Positions 1-8,177 are shown, numbered from the stretch's first letter. The stretch: DNA of 64,000 bases from Elizabethkingia bruuniana (GCF_002024805.1 NZ_CP014337.1:2666001-2730000), one strand, 5' to 3'. The notes: generated from the letters alone by a model not told the origin. Numbers and translations: made by a program.

Positions 1-273
1 ATAATATATTATATAGGTTAATTATTTAGCATTTATATTACAATGCAAACACAAAGTTTTATAGAAATTAAAATAAAAGAAGCCACTTCATCTTTTCCCA
101 TAAATTCTATTTTTCATAAAGCTTCATTTTTTTAATAAAGAATGCGATTTTACAATTGTACATTTCGAAAGGCTACTAGATGATAGCGTCTTCAGACAAA
201 CCAATTACATATTAAACAAAAATCATTTTGTTCAAACACCATCATAGAGCAGATAGTTTACAATTATATTTCT

Positions 274-659
274 TTGATGGTGAAAAAAGACATTTCATAT
301 AAAAATGGGATATCCATGCAAATCAAAATTTATGCAGATTGGAAATCATTAAAAATTATTCTAAAAAATATTTTGGATAATACAATTAAGTATAATTTAC
401 CTAAAGGAAACACAAGCACCAATGAAAACATACTTACTGATAATTATTTTTCTATTACCATTGAAGACATTGGAATAAGTAGAAGTAAAGAACCACAAAA
501 AGAAATTTCATGCAAATCATAGAAATCATCATCATCAATATAAGAGTTTAGGATTCCAATTCTGCGAATTAATATCAGAAAAAAAACAATAATTTTCTAG
601 AATTGAAATCAGTAGAGAATAAAGGAACTAAAGTGACTATCTTTTTATTAAAGACATAA
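274..659 (+). pseudogene. Decayed sensor histidine kinase C-terminus (HATPase remnant)
   Basis: Pieces of a histidine kinase ATP-binding domain lie in three different reading frames. Positions 274-522 encode an N-box-like stretch (DWKSLKIILKNILDNTIKYN) followed by a degenerate G1 box (EDIGIS). Around 542-590, in a second frame, come residues resembling the G2 box (LGFQFCELISE). In a third frame, up to the stop at 657-659, the usual terminal motif (ENKGTKVTIFLL) is readable. At least two frameshifts are therefore needed to restore one protein. Bases 1-273 hold no continuous frame and probably represent more of the same decayed gene. The remnant ends 2 bases before the intact LytTR regulator, as expected for a former kinase-regulator pair. 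Confidence 0.65.
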
Positions 660-661
660 AA

Positions 662-1402
662 ATGGATAAAATAAATATTCTAATTGTAGAAAACTCTGCA
701 GAAGAAGGTCTGTTACTAGCAAATGTATTGGTGGCAAACAATTATAATATTACTGGAATAGCATCCACTTACGAAGACGCTCTAAATTTTTTTTACAACC
801 ATCCAACAGATCTTGTCATTATTGATATATTCTTAAACAATAGCACACAAGGAATAAATCTAGCACAAACCATCAATAACAATCCTAAAACTGCTAAGCC
901 TTTTGTTTTCCTTACGAGTTCATCAGATCGTCAGATATTTGAAAGAGCAAAACTAACCAAACCATTTAGCTATTTACTAAAGCCATTTAATGAGTTAGAG
1001 ATACTGTATGCTATAGAAATGGGTATAGAAAAATTTTATCAAAAAGAAGATACTTTTAGTATAATGCATAATTCTATAATGGGTACTGATTCTATCTTTG
1101 TAAAAAAAGGGAAAAGTCTTAAAAAAGTTTTGATAAAAGATATTATATATATAGAAGTAGAAGAACGCTACTGCCATGTAGTTACTATAACCGAAAGATT
1201 TTTAATACAAATATCCCTTACTAAAATTTTACCTATTCTAGATTCTGATAAATTTATTAGAACTCATCGAAATTTCATTGCCAATATCGACAAAATCATA
1301 GAAGTTACTCTCTCTGAAAACATCATTTTATTACATGGAAATCACACTATTGTACTGAGTAATAAGTATAAAGATTTTTTATCCTGTTACAAAATTTTCT
1401 AA
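662..1402 (+). CDS. LytTR-family two-component response regulator
   Basis: This is a 246-residue DNA-binding response regulator. Residues 1-120 form a receiver domain with the phospho-acceptor Asp at D55 (in LVIIDIF) and the conserved Lys in the LLKPF motif near residue 110. The acidic pocket is E10-N11 rather than two acidic residues. Residues 148-246 form a LytTR domain, recognisable by IKDIIYIEVEERYCHV and FIRTHRNFIANIDKI. Such proteins in Bacteroidota are usually paired with a 7TM- or TPR-type histidine kinase. Here the kinase immediately upstream is broken, so the regulator is an orphan unless another kinase serves it. It is the nearest regulator to the DUF2589-like gene set downstream, which it may control; that link is inferred from position only. 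Confidence 0.9.
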   Translation: MDKINILIVENSAEEGLLLANVLVANNYNITGIASTYEDALNFFYNHPTDLVIIDIFLNNSTQGINLAQTINNNPKTAKPFVFLTSSSDRQIFERAKLTKPFSYLLKPFNELEILYAIEMGIEKFYQKEDTFSIMHNSIMGTDSIFVKKGKSLKKVLIKDIIYIEVEERYCHVVTITERFLIQISLTKILPILDSDKFIRTHRNFIANIDKIIEVTLSENIILLHGNHTIVLSNKYKDFLSCYKIF

Positions 1403-1716
1403 GCGGTTTGAAAATTATTTATATCATGTAAAAAAAATTTCATCTTAAATCTCATACCAAATTTTTTAAACTTTATGTCATAGAATATTTACCTCATGAC
1501 ATTATATCTTATTTTCCTTATTCATATTTCTAATTTCACTTCAGATTAACAAAAGAAGCTAGCACTTTTAGTTACAATTTACAACAAGTTTATTAAATGG
1601 AATAGACCCACATGTGCTCACATGAAACAATTACCATCTGATCCTAAAATAAATGCAATGTAAAAATAGGGAAGCCGAAAACTATATAGAGTAGGTGAAA
1701 TTAAAAAAAATAAATT
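1403..1716. other. Intergenic AT-rich stretch before the DUF2589-like gene set
   Basis: No ORF with coding character is visible on either strand over these 314 bases. The only recognisable item is the first copy of the GGGAAGCCG leader repeat at its 3' end. A promoter for the downstream genes must lie here, but I could not pick out a convincing TAnnTTTG box. Confidence 0.5.
1669..1700 (+). repeat. Leader repeat copy 1, 48 nt before the caspase-like gene
   Basis: A 32-nt segment starting GGGAAGCCGAAAACT and continuing ATAGA-TAGGT is repeated at 2133-2164 with four differences. Both copies begin about 50 nt before a start codon (48 and 52 nt), which argues for a shared 5'UTR or regulatory function rather than chance. 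Confidence 0.75.
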
Positions 1717-2088
1717 ATGGCATCAGTAATTATTTCCAAGCCATCCAGACCTCAGCCAATCTATGGCTTTGATAACATCACAAATGGCGATGAGGTTACA
1801 GAACTTGTAAAATACATTCGCAAGAACCTTGGTCCACAATCTATGAATAAGGTAATGATTTATATTCTTTCCGGAACTCATGGTGACACTCAAGGTAATT
1901 TAGTCGGAGAAGATGATTTCTACCAGGAGGACAAATTAGTAGAATTACAAACTGTTAAAGCTGTAAGAGCAAATGAAAAAACACCGACCAACACATGGGC
2001 CAATTATTTCGGGAAAACTAATAGTATTCTGATTTTGGCATGGTGCTACAGCAACAGATGGTCTGGCTTAACCACTTACAACAAATAA
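1717..2088 (+). CDS. Small caspase-like (clan CD) putative protease
   Basis: I do not recognise a named family for this 123-residue protein. It has the layout of a minimal caspase-fold protease: a hydrophobic strand ending in a His-Gly pair (MIYILSGTHGD, H55) and a second hydrophobic strand ending in Cys (SILILAWCYS, C110). A 55-residue spacing between His and Cys is in the normal range for caspase-like enzymes. There is no signal peptide, so it should be cytoplasmic. It is preceded by the leader repeat and followed 96 bases later by the first DUF2589-like gene, which carries the same leader. The protease assignment is inference from motif spacing. It lacks obvious extra domains and could also be an inactive or non-enzymatic relative. 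Confidence 0.5.
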   Translation: MASVIISKPSRPQPIYGFDNITNGDEVTELVKYIRKNLGPQSMNKVMIYILSGTHGDTQGNLVGEDDFYQEDKLVELQTVKAVRANEKTPTNTWANYFGKTNSILILAWCYSNRWSGLTTYNK

Positions 2089-2132
2089 GCATGTCCTCCA
2101 CAAATGTTTTATCAAAAAAATAATAATTAACA

Positions 2133-2164
2133 GGGAAGCCGAAAACTGTATAGAATAGGTAAAA
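2133..2164 (+). repeat. Leader repeat copy 2, 52 nt before the first DUF2589-like gene
   Basis: This is the second copy of the element at 1669-1700. The first 15 bases (GGGAAGCCGAAAACT) are identical, and the remainder differs by a few substitutions. It lies between the caspase-like gene and the next gene, 52 nt upstream of its ATG. Confidence 0.75.
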
Positions 2165-2184
2165 AATCACAAAATTTTAATAAA

Positions 2185-2829
2185 ATGGACGATCAATTAT
2201 TATCCATAGCCCAGCAATTCTCCGGGCTACCTATAGACTCTCTTATAGGGGGACCATTATTGGCTGCTGCTAAAGCAAATGCCAATATGGCATACACACA
2301 GACACAATTCTTATTAGACACATGCTTTAACAAGGATGACAAAACCAATAACTATACTCCTATCATTATCAATATGGAGTTACAAAACAATGCAATTACT
2401 CCTGCAACAGATGGGAAAGATGCTGTAGTTACTCCATTCACTACAATTTTCAATCTACCTATTTTAACGATTATTCCCTTAAACTCATTGGCTGTAGATA
2501 ACGTAGATGTAGACTTTGAAATGGAAGTAAAATCCAGTTTTTCACAAGATACAAATCTAAGTAAACAAACAGATTTAAGCGGACAAGGAGGGTTTGAAGC
2601 AAAAGTCGGTTGGGGTCCCCTTTCAGTAACAGTACATGGAAGTGTTAGTTATGATTCTAAAGAATCATCTTCTAATGAAACACACTATCAAAAAAGCAAC
2701 AGTGCTAAGTATAGTGTAAAAGTACATGCTGGTCAACTACCTCTTCCACAAGGTGTACTTACAATTATTGAAGCATATAGTAAAAATATTACACCTATTC
2801 AGATGCCTGTACCAACAACAAAGGCATAA
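2185..2829 (+). CDS. DUF2589-like protein, paralog 1
   Basis: This 214-residue protein looks like the DUF2589 family, whose function is unknown. Residues 17-48 (IDSLIGGPLLAAAKANANMA, then TQTQFLLDTCF) resemble the family's N-terminal helix. The centre is beta-rich with alternating hydrophobics (VDVDFEMEV, FEAKVGWGPLSVTVHGSVSY). The C-terminus carries the LPLPQGVLTIIEAYSKNI pattern, which recurs in the next paralog. No signal peptide or membrane segment is present. Two paralogs follow, at 2900 and 3641. The glycine-rich beta segment around residues 130-160 is absent from the two shorter paralogs. Family membership is from memory of the motif pattern and would need a profile search. Confidence 0.65.
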   Translation: MDDQLLSIAQQFSGLPIDSLIGGPLLAAAKANANMAYTQTQFLLDTCFNKDDKTNNYTPIIINMELQNNAITPATDGKDAVVTPFTTIFNLPILTIIPLNSLAVDNVDVDFEMEVKSSFSQDTNLSKQTDLSGQGGFEAKVGWGPLSVTVHGSVSYDSKESSSNETHYQKSNSAKYSVKVHAGQLPLPQGVLTIIEAYSKNITPIQMPVPTTKA

Positions 2830-2846
2830 TATACAGTAATTTATAA

Positions 2847-2873
2847 ATGTTTGGAGGTAATCCCTCCAAACAT
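2847..2873 (+). terminator. Perfect hairpin between DUF2589-like paralogs 1 and 2
   Basis: An 11-bp perfect stem (ATGTTTGGAGG paired with CCTCCAAACAT) encloses a 5-nt loop. No U-tract follows, so it may act as a partial terminator, an mRNA-processing site or a 3'-end stabiliser within the operon rather than as a full terminator. Confidence 0.5.
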
Positions 2874-2899
2874 ATTATCAACCAATAAATAGTATTACA

Positions 2900-3433
2900 A
2901 TGAGCGATCCAGAAGAATACAAACACAACGCAGCACTTATAGAGGATCTTTTAGCTGCTCCATTTATAGCTGCAGCAAATGCAAACTCTAAAATGGCTCA
3001 AGAACAGGTGAAATTCTTAATAGAAACCTGTTTTGAAACTCATGAAGATTCCTTTATACCTAAAATGGTAAACTTAATAATAAAAAAAAACAACCCATCC
3101 GAAGATGATTATTTACCTGTAGAAACGATCAACGTTGGTTTACCTCTAATAACCATTTTACCTTTTAACTCTCTATGTGTAAAAGACATTAATGTAAAAT
3201 TTGAAATGGAGGTTACATCTTTAACTCCCAGCAATAATACCAACGAAACCGGAAATGAAAAAAAAATGCAAATGAGAGGAAGTATATCTTCTTCCAAAGA
3301 AGAAAGTAATTCTATTCAAAGGAGAAACCAATCCAAAATAGCTGTAGAAATTACAGGAGGTTCTATACCATTACCAATAGGGTTAACCACACTACTAAAT
3401 TTTTACTCTCATAATATTCATCTAAAATCTTAA
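2900..3433 (+). CDS. DUF2589-like protein, paralog 2
   Basis: This 177-residue protein is a clear paralog of the one at 2185. It shares the N-terminal helix (IEDLLAAPFIAAANANSKMA, then EQVKFLIETCF), the middle strand pattern (INVGLPLITILPFNSLCVKDINVKFEMEV) and the C-terminal SIPLPIGLTTLLNFYSHNI. The central insert of paralog 1 is reduced to a hydrophilic Ser/Asn/Lys linker. The next gene starts 4 bases after its stop, so the two are cotranscribed. Its function is unknown. Repetition of the family in one operon suggests a hetero-oligomeric assembly, which is inference. Confidence 0.65.
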   Translation: MSDPEEYKHNAALIEDLLAAPFIAAANANSKMAQEQVKFLIETCFETHEDSFIPKMVNLIIKKNNPSEDDYLPVETINVGLPLITILPFNSLCVKDINVKFEMEVTSLTPSNNTNETGNEKKMQMRGSISSSKEESNSIQRRNQSKIAVEITGGSIPLPIGLTTLLNFYSHNIHLKS

Positions 3434-3437
3434 AACT

Positions 3438-3635
3438 ATGACAATCAACCAAAAACTCCCATGTCCAAATTGCAACGCTAATATTATATATAATGTACAA
3501 GCACTAATAGCAGGAGCAAGTTTCGAGTGCCAAGGCTGTAAAGCACAAATAAAAATTTCTACTTCTAGTATCGGAGAGGTAAAGAAAGCCTATGAAAATT
3601 TCACAAAATTAAAAAGCAAAATATCTCAAAAATAA
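3438..3635 (+). CDS. Mini zinc-ribbon protein
   Basis: This 65-residue protein has two CxxC knuckles, C9-C12 (CPNC) and C31-C34 (CQGC), spaced as in a zinc ribbon. A short Lys-rich helix follows. It sits between two DUF2589-like paralogs, 4 bases after one and 5 bases before the next, so it belongs to the same transcript. It resembles the zinc-ribbon modules that bind nucleic acid or serve as protein-protein adaptors. No specific function can be assigned. Confidence 0.6.
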   Translation: MTINQKLPCPNCNANIIYNVQALIAGASFECQGCKAQIKISTSSIGEVKKAYENFTKLKSKISQK

Positions 3636-3640
3636 CTAAT

Positions 3641-4105
3641 ATGGTAAATTTAAAAAACTTAATAGAAGCTCTTAATGATTCTATAAGTATTGCTAATGAT
3701 ACTTTATTGAGTTCACACAATGACTTTATTAATGCATACTTTGAACAATCTGAAAATGGAGGCTTGATTGCCAAAACTGTTTCGTTGAACTATCCAGTAA
3801 AAATGGGAGATAGCAGTATAAAAAATGTAGCTGTAAATACTCCTATAATAACACTGATTCCTGTCTACTCACCTAAAATAGATGAAGTTAAATTAACTAC
3901 AAATCTAGAAATAGCTTTAGATAATAATGAGTTATTAGTTAGTTTTTCTAATGATGAGCTAAAGGCTGGAAATTTATTTGGAAAAAAACGGAAATCTTCT
4001 ACAGCAAAACTTGAAATCATTTTAAAGCCCGGTGAAAATACAGAAGGCCTTAAAAATATTATTGAAGGATATGAAAAAATATTAAGAGCTCAAATTCCAG
4101 GATAA
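3641..4105 (+). CDS. Divergent DUF2589-like protein, paralog 3
   Basis: This 154-residue protein keeps the overall order of the two preceding DUF2589-like proteins. It has an N-terminal helix (LIEALNDSISIANDTLLSSHNDFINA), a strand segment ending VNTPIITLIPVYSPKIDEVKL, and a C-terminal helix after a KPGENTEGLKNIIEGYEKI segment. It lacks the LIGGPL motif and is the most diverged of the three. It starts 5 bases after the zinc-ribbon gene and is followed 44 bases later by the GH25 gene. Assignment rests on gene context plus the matching segment order, so it is tentative. Confidence 0.5.
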   Translation: MVNLKNLIEALNDSISIANDTLLSSHNDFINAYFEQSENGGLIAKTVSLNYPVKMGDSSIKNVAVNTPIITLIPVYSPKIDEVKLTTNLEIALDNNELLVSFSNDELKAGNLFGKKRKSSTAKLEIILKPGENTEGLKNIIEGYEKILRAQIPG

Positions 4106-4149
4106 AGATTATCAAAATAATATTATTAATTCAATTATAAATATAAATC

Positions 4150-4959
4150 ATGAACATTATATCAAGAATAGTATTAGGACTTCTAATATTCAATATTTTA
4201 GCACTAACAGTTGTAACCTATAAAGTCATAAAATCAGATAATAAAAAAGAAAATATCAATTTTATCGCTTCTGGAAAAACAAATAGTTTTACTCCAAACA
4301 ATTCAAATATTAAAGCAAAACAAGCAATAGATTATAAAGACAGTATTTATAGCAATACGATACAAAACACATCACTAGTAGGCATTGACATATCCCACTG
4401 GAACGGTAATATTATAGAAGATTTACCAAAAATAGACAAACTAAATTTTGTTATTTGCAAGTCTACTCAGGGCGAAAGAGATATTGATCCTGATTTTATA
4501 AAAAACTGGAAATTTCTCACAGTAAATAATATCACAAAAGGAGCTTATCATTTTTATATGTATACTCAGGACCCTGTTCAACAAGCCTCCCATTTTTATA
4601 ATACCGTTGGAGCAACAAAATCTCCTGATTTTCCCCTCATTATAGACATCGAGGAGCTAAGCCTCCCAAAAAAATACATAGATAATAAAAGACTTAAAAA
4701 TGATTTGTTAAAATTCTTACAATGGATTGAAAACAAAACAAATACAACTCCTATTATATATTCAGATTATTATTTTTTAAGCAAATATCTGAATGATAAA
4801 GCCTTTTCTAAATATCCACTATGGCTTGCCGAATATTCACACAATCCTAAACCACTAATTCCTGAAGCATGGAAAGAATCGGGTTGTATGATTTGGCAAA
4901 AAACAGACAATTACCATATTAATTCTTCAGAAACAGATCTTGATGTTTATTTTAAATAA
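4150..4959 (+). CDS. GH25-family muramidase, membrane-anchored
   Basis: This 269-residue protein begins with one N-terminal hydrophobic segment (residues 5-25) and a polar linker to about residue 75. The rest is a glycosyl hydrolase 25 domain: VGIDISHWNG with D80, and the catalytic IIDIEEL strand with D166 and E168. The C-terminal part contains the PIIYSDYYF and LWLAEYS strands and a final DLDVYF. GH25 enzymes cleave the MurNAc-GlcNAc bond of peptidoglycan. The N-terminal segment would place the catalytic domain in the periplasm. It ends the DUF2589-like gene set and is followed by a hairpin. A lysozyme-like enzyme here suggests that the set acts at the envelope or on another cell's wall, which is inference. 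Confidence 0.85.
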   Translation: MNIISRIVLGLLIFNILALTVVTYKVIKSDNKKENINFIASGKTNSFTPNNSNIKAKQAIDYKDSIYSNTIQNTSLVGIDISHWNGNIIEDLPKIDKLNFVICKSTQGERDIDPDFIKNWKFLTVNNITKGAYHFYMYTQDPVQQASHFYNTVGATKSPDFPLIIDIEELSLPKKYIDNKRLKNDLLKFLQWIENKTNTTPIIYSDYYFLSKYLNDKAFSKYPLWLAEYSHNPKPLIPEAWKESGCMIWQKTDNYHINSSETDLDVYFK

Positions 4960-4982
4960 CAATACCCAAAAACACTTATAAT

Positions 4983-5016
4983 AGAACCCTCTGCTTTAAA
5001 TATGCAGAAGGGTTCT
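4983..5016 (+). terminator. Hairpin after the GH25 gene
   Basis: AGAACCCTCTGC pairs with GCAGAAGGGTTCT, with one bulged A and a 9-nt loop. It ends the DUF2589-like/GH25 set and lies in the leader of the next gene. The downstream U-tract is weak. Confidence 0.55.
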
Positions 5017-5049
5017 ATTAATTATTTCCTAATTTTGTATAAACGAACT

Positions 5050-6081
5050 ATGAAAATAAGTATATTTTCATTTCTATTAAGTTGTACATTTTATTCAGCC
5101 CAAATAAAAACTTATACTGAGAAAAATCTTAGCATACCATATTTCGAAAACAGAATTAAAAAGGTTATGGATTCCCTGCAAGTACTTGGAATGTCTGTCG
5201 CAATCATTAATAATGGTAAAATTGTATACAATAAAGGATTTGGAGTCTCAGACATTAAGCAGAAAAAACAAGTTACCAATCACACCCTTTTTGAAGCCGC
5301 TTCTCTATCCAAACCTGTTTTCAGCTATTTTGTTTTAAAGCTTGTACATGAGAGAAAACTAAATTTAGACGAACCTTTGTATAAATATTTACCGGCTGAT
5401 AATATCAGTGACGAACGTTATAAAAAAATTACAGCCAGAATGGTTCTGAGCCATACAACAGGTTTGCCTAACTGGAGTGAAACTACACCAATTCCATTAC
5501 TATTCAATCCTGGTGAAAAATTCTCGTATTCCGGTGAAGCGTTTGTATACCTGGCCAAAGTCATTGCTAAAATTACCAATACCAATCTTCAGAATCTCGA
5601 TCAGGTTTTCCAACAAAAGGTTGCCAAAAAACTTGGTTTGGAAAATTTTCATTTTGTGATAACAAAAGAAGCGGAATACAATCAGGCAACTGGATACCAA
5701 AATAGACAACAAGTAAAAGATATCAGAGATCGAGCAATATTTGACCCCGCTGGCGGACTTTATGCCAACACATCAAATTATACACAATTCCTTATTAAAC
5801 TCATGAAGCAAAAAAAAGAATATAAAGAGATGTTCACCTCAGCATCCCGTCTGGATGATAATGACCCAATAAAAAGCTACTTTGGAATACAAAACTGGAC
5901 ACTGGGACTGGCTGTGGTCAAAATTAAAAATTCAATTAATTACTGGCATGGTGGAAATAACCTTGGCTTTACATCATCATTTATGATTAACCCGGAAAAA
6001 GAGTTCGGTCATGTATTTTTCACTAATGCCGACCAATGCAATGACATGAAGAAAGTTTTTGAAGATATCCTGTGGAGATAA
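5050..6081 (+). CDS. Secreted serine hydrolase, class C beta-lactamase fold
   Basis: The ATG at 5050 is preferred over one at 5002 because it starts a clean signal peptide (MKISIFSFLLSCTFYSAQ), and the earlier start lies inside a hairpin. The mature protein has the serine beta-lactamase/DD-peptidase fold. It has an SxxK motif (SLSK in EAASLSKPVFSY), a Y-S-G motif in place of YxN (KFSYSGEAFVYL), and an HGGNNLGFTS segment near the C-terminus where the KTG-like box sits. Such proteins in Bacteroidota are mostly esterases or peptidases of unknown substrate. Nothing in the sequence singles it out as a resistance enzyme. Confidence 0.85.
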   Translation: MKISIFSFLLSCTFYSAQIKTYTEKNLSIPYFENRIKKVMDSLQVLGMSVAIINNGKIVYNKGFGVSDIKQKKQVTNHTLFEAASLSKPVFSYFVLKLVHERKLNLDEPLYKYLPADNISDERYKKITARMVLSHTTGLPNWSETTPIPLLFNPGEKFSYSGEAFVYLAKVIAKITNTNLQNLDQVFQQKVAKKLGLENFHFVITKEAEYNQATGYQNRQQVKDIRDRAIFDPAGGLYANTSNYTQFLIKLMKQKKEYKEMFTSASRLDDNDPIKSYFGIQNWTLGLAVVKIKNSINYWHGGNNLGFTSSFMINPEKEFGHVFFTNADQCNDMKKVFEDILWR

Positions 6082-6111
6082 CTTAATATTAATACTCTCA
6101 TAAATACTCTG

Positions 6112-6507
6112 TCAACCTCGTTTAATAACTTCAGTTTTTGCCAGAATATCATGCAAAGGTTTATATTTAGGAATAAGAATAAAGAACAAATCAAATGGAA
6201 ATAATCTTATAAGTGTGCGAATAATAGCTGATAAAAGCCGATTTTTATTATATACTATTTTTAGTTTAAAAATTTTCTTTCCTAATGTTTTTGAAAAAAT
6301 ATATTCACACAAAAAGAAATATAACAAAGTATTAATTAAAAATAAAAATCTAAAATTTTGAATTATATACAACAAACTTAATCGAAAAAGATCTGAAGAA
6401 ATATATCTATACAATGAAAAAATAATTATTTGAGATGTTGTAATAAAATAAATATCAAATATATAAGCCAAACCTCTTCTAAAAAAATCAATAATTTTAT
6501 CTTCCAA
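6112..6507 (-). CDS. RDD-family integral membrane protein
   Basis: This 131-residue protein shows the RDD pattern: RRGLAYIFDIYF near the N-terminus, SKTLGKKIFKLKIV in the middle and IRTLIRLFPFD...HDILAKTEV at the end. About three membrane segments are predicted by eye. RDD proteins are small transport- or osmotolerance-related membrane proteins without an agreed function. The gene is convergent with the serine hydrolase at 5050 and is very AT-rich, like the first 6 kb. Confidence 0.8.
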   Translation of the reverse strand: MEDKIIDFFRRGLAYIFDIYFITTSQIIIFSLYRYISSDLFRLSLLYIIQNFRFLFLINTLLYFFLCEYIFSKTLGKKIFKLKIVYNKNRLLSAIIRTLIRLFPFDLFFILIPKYKPLHDILAKTEVIKRG

Positions 6508-6579
6508 TCTTATTATTTTTAATATTTAAACTTGAGTATAATTCAAACCTCTAATATAACATTTAGTTTTATTTATTAA

Positions 6580-6612
6580 AAAAAAGAACCTTCCTTCGGA
6601 AGATTCTTTTTA
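6580..6612 (-). terminator. Terminator of the M20 peptidase gene
   Basis: AAAAAGAACCTTCC, a TTCG tetraloop and GGAAGATTCTTTTT form a hairpin with a flanking U-tract on the minus strand, directly after the M20 peptidase stop. Confidence 0.75.
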
Positions 6613-6644
6613 AGAGTAATATATTCTATATTGAGGACTATACG

Positions 6645-8177
6645 TTATTTATCATAATTTTTCATCACATATTCGAAATAGCGAATCATCCGCATATAGT
6701 TTTCAATACTGATATATTCATTTGTACTGTGGATACTTTGCTGTTCGGCATGATTTATTTTAAATGGAATAAATCTGTAAATATTCTTACTTACAATCTG
6801 ATATTTATAAGCATCTGTACCACCTACAGTAAGGTAAGGAGAAACTAAAGCTTCCGGATACAATTCCTTAATTCCCGATTCTATTACTTTATAAGCTTTT
6901 GTTTTTGTAGAAGACACTGCAGAAGCTTCTCTGGTATTATCAACTTCTTCTATTTCCACATCAAAGCCTTTAGTAGCCTTAGCGATATGATTTTTAACAT
7001 CTTTCACAGTATTTCCGGGAAGTAATCTGAAATTCACTACAAATTCTACTTCAGGAGAGAGCACATTGGTCCCATCACTCCCTTTCATCATTGTAAGAGC
7101 TGTAGTCGTGCGCACTAATGCATTGGTAGAATTATTTTTAGTAAGCTGTGAAAGCAAAACAGGGTTCAGCAGCCAACGGTTTGCAATAGCCATACGGTTA
7201 GTAAAAGGCATTGCTCCGCCAACATTGTCAAAAAATTCCTGTATTAACGGAGTAATCATTGGTTTCATCTGATGATCTTCCAATCGCTGCATAATAACAG
7301 CGGCTTTTCCAATTGCACTTTCCATAGGTGGCATGGAAGAATGTCCTCCCAATCCTTTTACTTTTATTCTGGCGGAAAGAAAGCCTTTTTCTGCACATCC
7401 TATTAATGCGACATCAGAATCAATTCCGGATATACTGCCTTTTTCTACAATAATTCCGCCTTCATCGTAAACAGCATCAAATTCCAATCCTTTCGATTTA
7501 AAATATTCGGCAATCTTTACGGCTCCTTTTCTTCCGCCAACTTCTTCATCAAAACCAAAAGCAAGATAAATATCCCGCTGTGGCACATGCTTTTCTTTAA
7601 TAAGTGTAGTCAAAGATTCCATTAAAGAGAAAAGCATTCCCTTCATATCCAATGCTCCCCTTCCATAAATACGTCCGTTTGCAACAGCACCCGAAAAAGG
7701 TGCATAATCCCAGTCCTCTGCTACTTCTTTTGGAGAAGCAGCTGGTTTATCCTGTGGTCTGAAAATATTTCCTCCTTTATTTTTAACATCTGCATCGCCG
7801 GGTGGCACAACATCCATATGGGAAAGAAACAGAATAGGCTGTAAACCTGAATTACTTCCCTTCAACTTAAAAACCAATCCGTAACCGTTTACTTCCTGGT
7901 ATTCTGTATGCTGATAAATAAGAGGGTAAGTCTCTTTTAAATATTTTTTAAATTGGTCAAAACTGGTATAGTCAAAATCACCTAACTCCCCCGTAGAAAT
8001 AGTCGGAATTTTCAATCCTTCCGAAAATCGATATATCGCTGAATCATTCTGTGGAATATTCATTGCTGACTTTGCATTTACATTTACTTTTTTAAACGGA
8101 TAAGTATAAGTCTTTACCAATACAATTACAACCAGAAGAACAAGTACTGTTATAATTCCTAAAATAATTTTTTTCAT
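6645..8177 (-). CDS. M20-family metallopeptidase, carboxypeptidase S/PM20D1-like
   Basis: This 510-residue protein has an N-terminal membrane anchor (residues 4-22) followed by a full M20 peptidase. Metal ligands and catalytic residues are visible in LFLSHMDVVPPG (His and Asp), RGALDMKGML (bridging Asp), FGFDEEVGGRKG (Glu-Glu), YDEGG, and the C-terminal INHAEQQSIHSTNEYI (His). The dimerisation insert lies around residues 270-390. The length and the anchor match the carboxypeptidase S/PM20D1 subgroup, which cleaves or condenses N-acyl amino acids and dipeptides. It stands alone, with terminators on both sides. Confidence 0.9.
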   Translation of the reverse strand: MKKIILGIITVLVLLVVIVLVKTYTYPFKKVNVNAKSAMNIPQNDSAIYRFSEGLKIPTISTGELGDFDYTSFDQFKKYLKETYPLIYQHTEYQEVNGYGLVFKLKGSNSGLQPILFLSHMDVVPPGDADVKNKGGNIFRPQDKPAASPKEVAEDWDYAPFSGAVANGRIYGRGALDMKGMLFSLMESLTTLIKEKHVPQRDIYLAFGFDEEVGGRKGAVKIAEYFKSKGLEFDAVYDEGGIIVEKGSISGIDSDVALIGCAEKGFLSARIKVKGLGGHSSMPPMESAIGKAAVIMQRLEDHQMKPMITPLIQEFFDNVGGAMPFTNRMAIANRWLLNPVLLSQLTKNNSTNALVRTTTALTMMKGSDGTNVLSPEVEFVVNFRLLPGNTVKDVKNHIAKATKGFDVEIEEVDNTREASAVSSTKTKAYKVIESGIKELYPEALVSPYLTVGGTDAYKYQIVSKNIYRFIPFKINHAEQQSIHSTNEYISIENYMRMIRYFEYVMKNYDK

